From assembly GCA_913062925.1 (NCBI GenBank), contig CAJXWJ010000006.1:19357-83356 (forward strand): 64,000 nt of DNA, read 5' to 3'. Every line of letters begins with the position of its first letter. The stretch's first letter is position 1. The stretch comes from an uncultured Pseudorhodobacter sp. (GTDB taxonomy: Bacteria > Pseudomonadota > Alphaproteobacteria > Rhodobacterales > Rhodobacteraceae). This document shows positions 62,843 through 64,000 of the stretch, in pieces. Below the pieces are notes generated by a model. It saw only the letters and a list, made by a program, of their open reading frames with translations. It had not been told where the DNA came from and did not search any database. A program made the translations under genes and the position numbers.

Positions 62843-63924
62843 GCCTCTTCGCCCCAATCCGCGCCCTGCATCTCGCGCAGACGCGAAGCGGTGCGTTCGA
62901 ATTCAAAGCTGCCGGTGCCTTCAGAGTAAAGCCGTTCCGGCTCGTCAGCGGCCGAGATGATCAGCCGCGTTTTCGCCTCGTATAAGGCGTCGATCAGCGT
63001 CACAAAGCGCTTGGCCTCGTTGTAATTGCTGGCAGAAAGCTGCGGCACATCTTCCAAGATCAGCACCCGCACCGCTGCCGCAATCGCCAGAAAATCGGCA
63101 GGGCCAAGCGGTTTGGCGCAAAGATCCCAAAAGCTGGCGCGGCCGATGCCATTGGCAAAGCGCGGCAGTTCCGTGCTGCGGTTGTTGACGGTCAGGCGCA
63201 ACGGCGTGCCGGCGGCATTGCCGGTCAGGTCAGACCAAATCGCGCTGATCGCCGCGCGCGCCGTGCCTGCGGGGTGAAAATAGGTTTGCGCGCCGGTCAG
63301 ACGGTGCTGGCGATAATCTTCGCGGCTCTCAATCTCGACCACATTCAGCCGATCATTCAGCACCGCAATAAACGGCAGGAACAGCGCCCGGTTCAGGCCG
63401 TTCTTGTACAAATCTTCCGGTGGCCGGTTTGAGGTGACAACAATCACAACCCCCGCCGCCAACAGCTTTTCAAACAGCCGCCCAACGATCATCGCATCGG
63501 TGATATCGGTGATCTGCATCTCGTCAAAGGCCAGCAGCCGCAGATCGCGGGTCAGGGCCGCGGCCACAGGCGCAAGCGCATCGTCCACACCGGTTTGGCG
63601 CGCCAAATGCAGGGCGTGGTGCAGCTCTTGCATAAAGGCGTGGAAATGCACGCGGCGTTTCTGAGTGATCTCGGTCTGCTGAAAGAACAGATCCATCAGC
63701 ATCGACTTGCCCCGCCCGACCCCGCCCCAAAGGTAAAGCCCCTTTGGCGGCACAACCGGCTTGGCAAACAGGCCCGCAAACAGACCAACCTTGCGCGCCG
63801 CGTTTTGTTCAAGCCAAAGCCGCAAGTCTTCCAGCGCAGGCAAAAGCGCGCGCTGGCCTGCGTCGGGGCGCAGGGCTCCGGCAGCGGTTTGGGCGTCGTA
63901 ATGCTCGGTCAATGTCATTCGCAT
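62839..63924 (-). CDS. zapE: Cell division protein ZapE (AFG1-like ATPase)
   Basis: ZapE is an AFG1-family ATPase linked in E. coli to Z-ring stability. The start at 63924 (MRMTLTEHYDAQTAAGAL) is chosen over one at 63981; 63918 is also possible. The 361-residue protein has Walker A YLWGGVGRGKSMLMDLFF, RRVHFHAFMQELHHALH, Walker B LLAFDEMQITDITDAMIVG, and VVIVVTSNRPPEDLYKNGLN. It has 76 bp of untranslated DNA on its right to the window end. Confidence 0.95.
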   Translation of the reverse strand: MRMTLTEHYDAQTAAGALRPDAGQRALLPALEDLRLWLEQNAARKVGLFAGLFAKPVVPPKGLYLWGGVGRGKSMLMDLFFQQTEITQKRRVHFHAFMQELHHALHLARQTGVDDALAPVAAALTRDLRLLAFDEMQITDITDAMIVGRLFEKLLAAGVVIVVTSNRPPEDLYKNGLNRALFLPFIAVLNDRLNVVEIESREDYRQHRLTGAQTYFHPAGTARAAISAIWSDLTGNAAGTPLRLTVNNRSTELPRFANGIGRASFWDLCAKPLGPADFLAIAAAVRVLILEDVPQLSASNYNEAKRFVTLIDALYEAKTRLIISAADEPERLYSEGTGSFEFERTASRLREMQGADWGEEA

Positions 63925-64000
63925 ACTGTTGTATACCGCGCGATGGGGCTTGGGGAAAGGGCTCTGACGGGTTAAACACAATAGACTTGGCCAGCAGGCA

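Noticed and set aside
63925..64000. Gene at the right edge
   Set aside because: Only 76 bases remain and no supported start or reading frame is visible.

Overview
The window is a gene-dense, GC-rich alphaproteobacterial chromosome segment, most likely from the order Rhodobacterales (Rhodobacter/Roseobacter relatives). The evidence is the FlaF/FlbT pair beside a flagellin, the MotE-MotA-SltF flagellar arrangement, a fused CysNC, the rpsT-dnaA-dnaN-recF-gyrB housekeeping block, and a hairpin-plus-tail intergenic repeat of the sort common in that order. No rRNA, tRNA, CRISPR array, insertion sequence or prophage was seen.

Layout. 1-4.2 kb: end of a flagellar group read leftward (motB, flgE, flgK, and flgL cut by the window edge). 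4.3-12.2 kb: a tightly overlapping leftward operon encoding a Bap-type repeat adhesin and its own type I secretion system (adhesin, TolC-like outer-membrane lipoprotein, ABC transporter, HlyD-like adaptor). 12.7-19.4 kb: housekeeping genes (cysD, cysNC, EamA transporter, HU, AMP nucleosidase, YeeZ-like SDR protein). 19.4-44.1 kb: the main flagellar cluster, comprising leftward fliF-fliH-fliN-fliP; rightward fliL, small membrane protein, motE, motA, a large periplasmic protein, sltF, flhA, fliR, flhB, small coiled-coil protein; leftward flgB-flgC-fliE-fliQ-flgF-flgG-flgA-flgH-second fliL; fliI; leftward flagellin-flaF-flbT-DUF1217; leftward flgJ and an FlgN-like protein; rightward fliK and flgD. 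44.1-48.5 kb: ubiE-ubiB, mutM, enoyl-CoA hydratase, rpsT. 49.1-56.0 kb: dnaA, dnaN, recF, a LysE-family exporter, gyrB. 56.2-63.9 kb: MFS transporter, metallophosphoesterase, the complete phosphorylated serine pathway (serC-serA divergent from serB), TauE/SafE exporter, zapE.

How the genes work together. The flagellar genes supply almost a whole flagellum: export gate (FlhA, FlhB, FliP, FliQ, FliR), export ATPase complex (FliH, FliI, probably a FliJ-like protein), rod, hook, L-ring, MS-ring, stator and filament. Absent from the window are fliG, fliM and flgI. The adhesin/T1SS operon sits between two flagellar blocks, so surface attachment and swimming functions are side by side. Three matches to the TTAA-N7-TTAA type of CtrA site (each with one TTAG half) lie before flgE, between fliF and fliL, and before the flagellin gene, which suggests CtrA-type control of motility.

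The points most worth a second look are: the adhesin operon, with a 20-bp tandem repeat upstream; the 744-residue periplasmic protein with an AMIN-like N-terminus behind motA; the second FliL; the missing switch genes; two copies (and one remnant) of an intergenic hairpin element that misleads the recF start call; and three convergent gene pairs whose stop codons share one CTAG palindrome. No wholly new enzymatic system was evident. All family calls come from reading the translations, without database searches.
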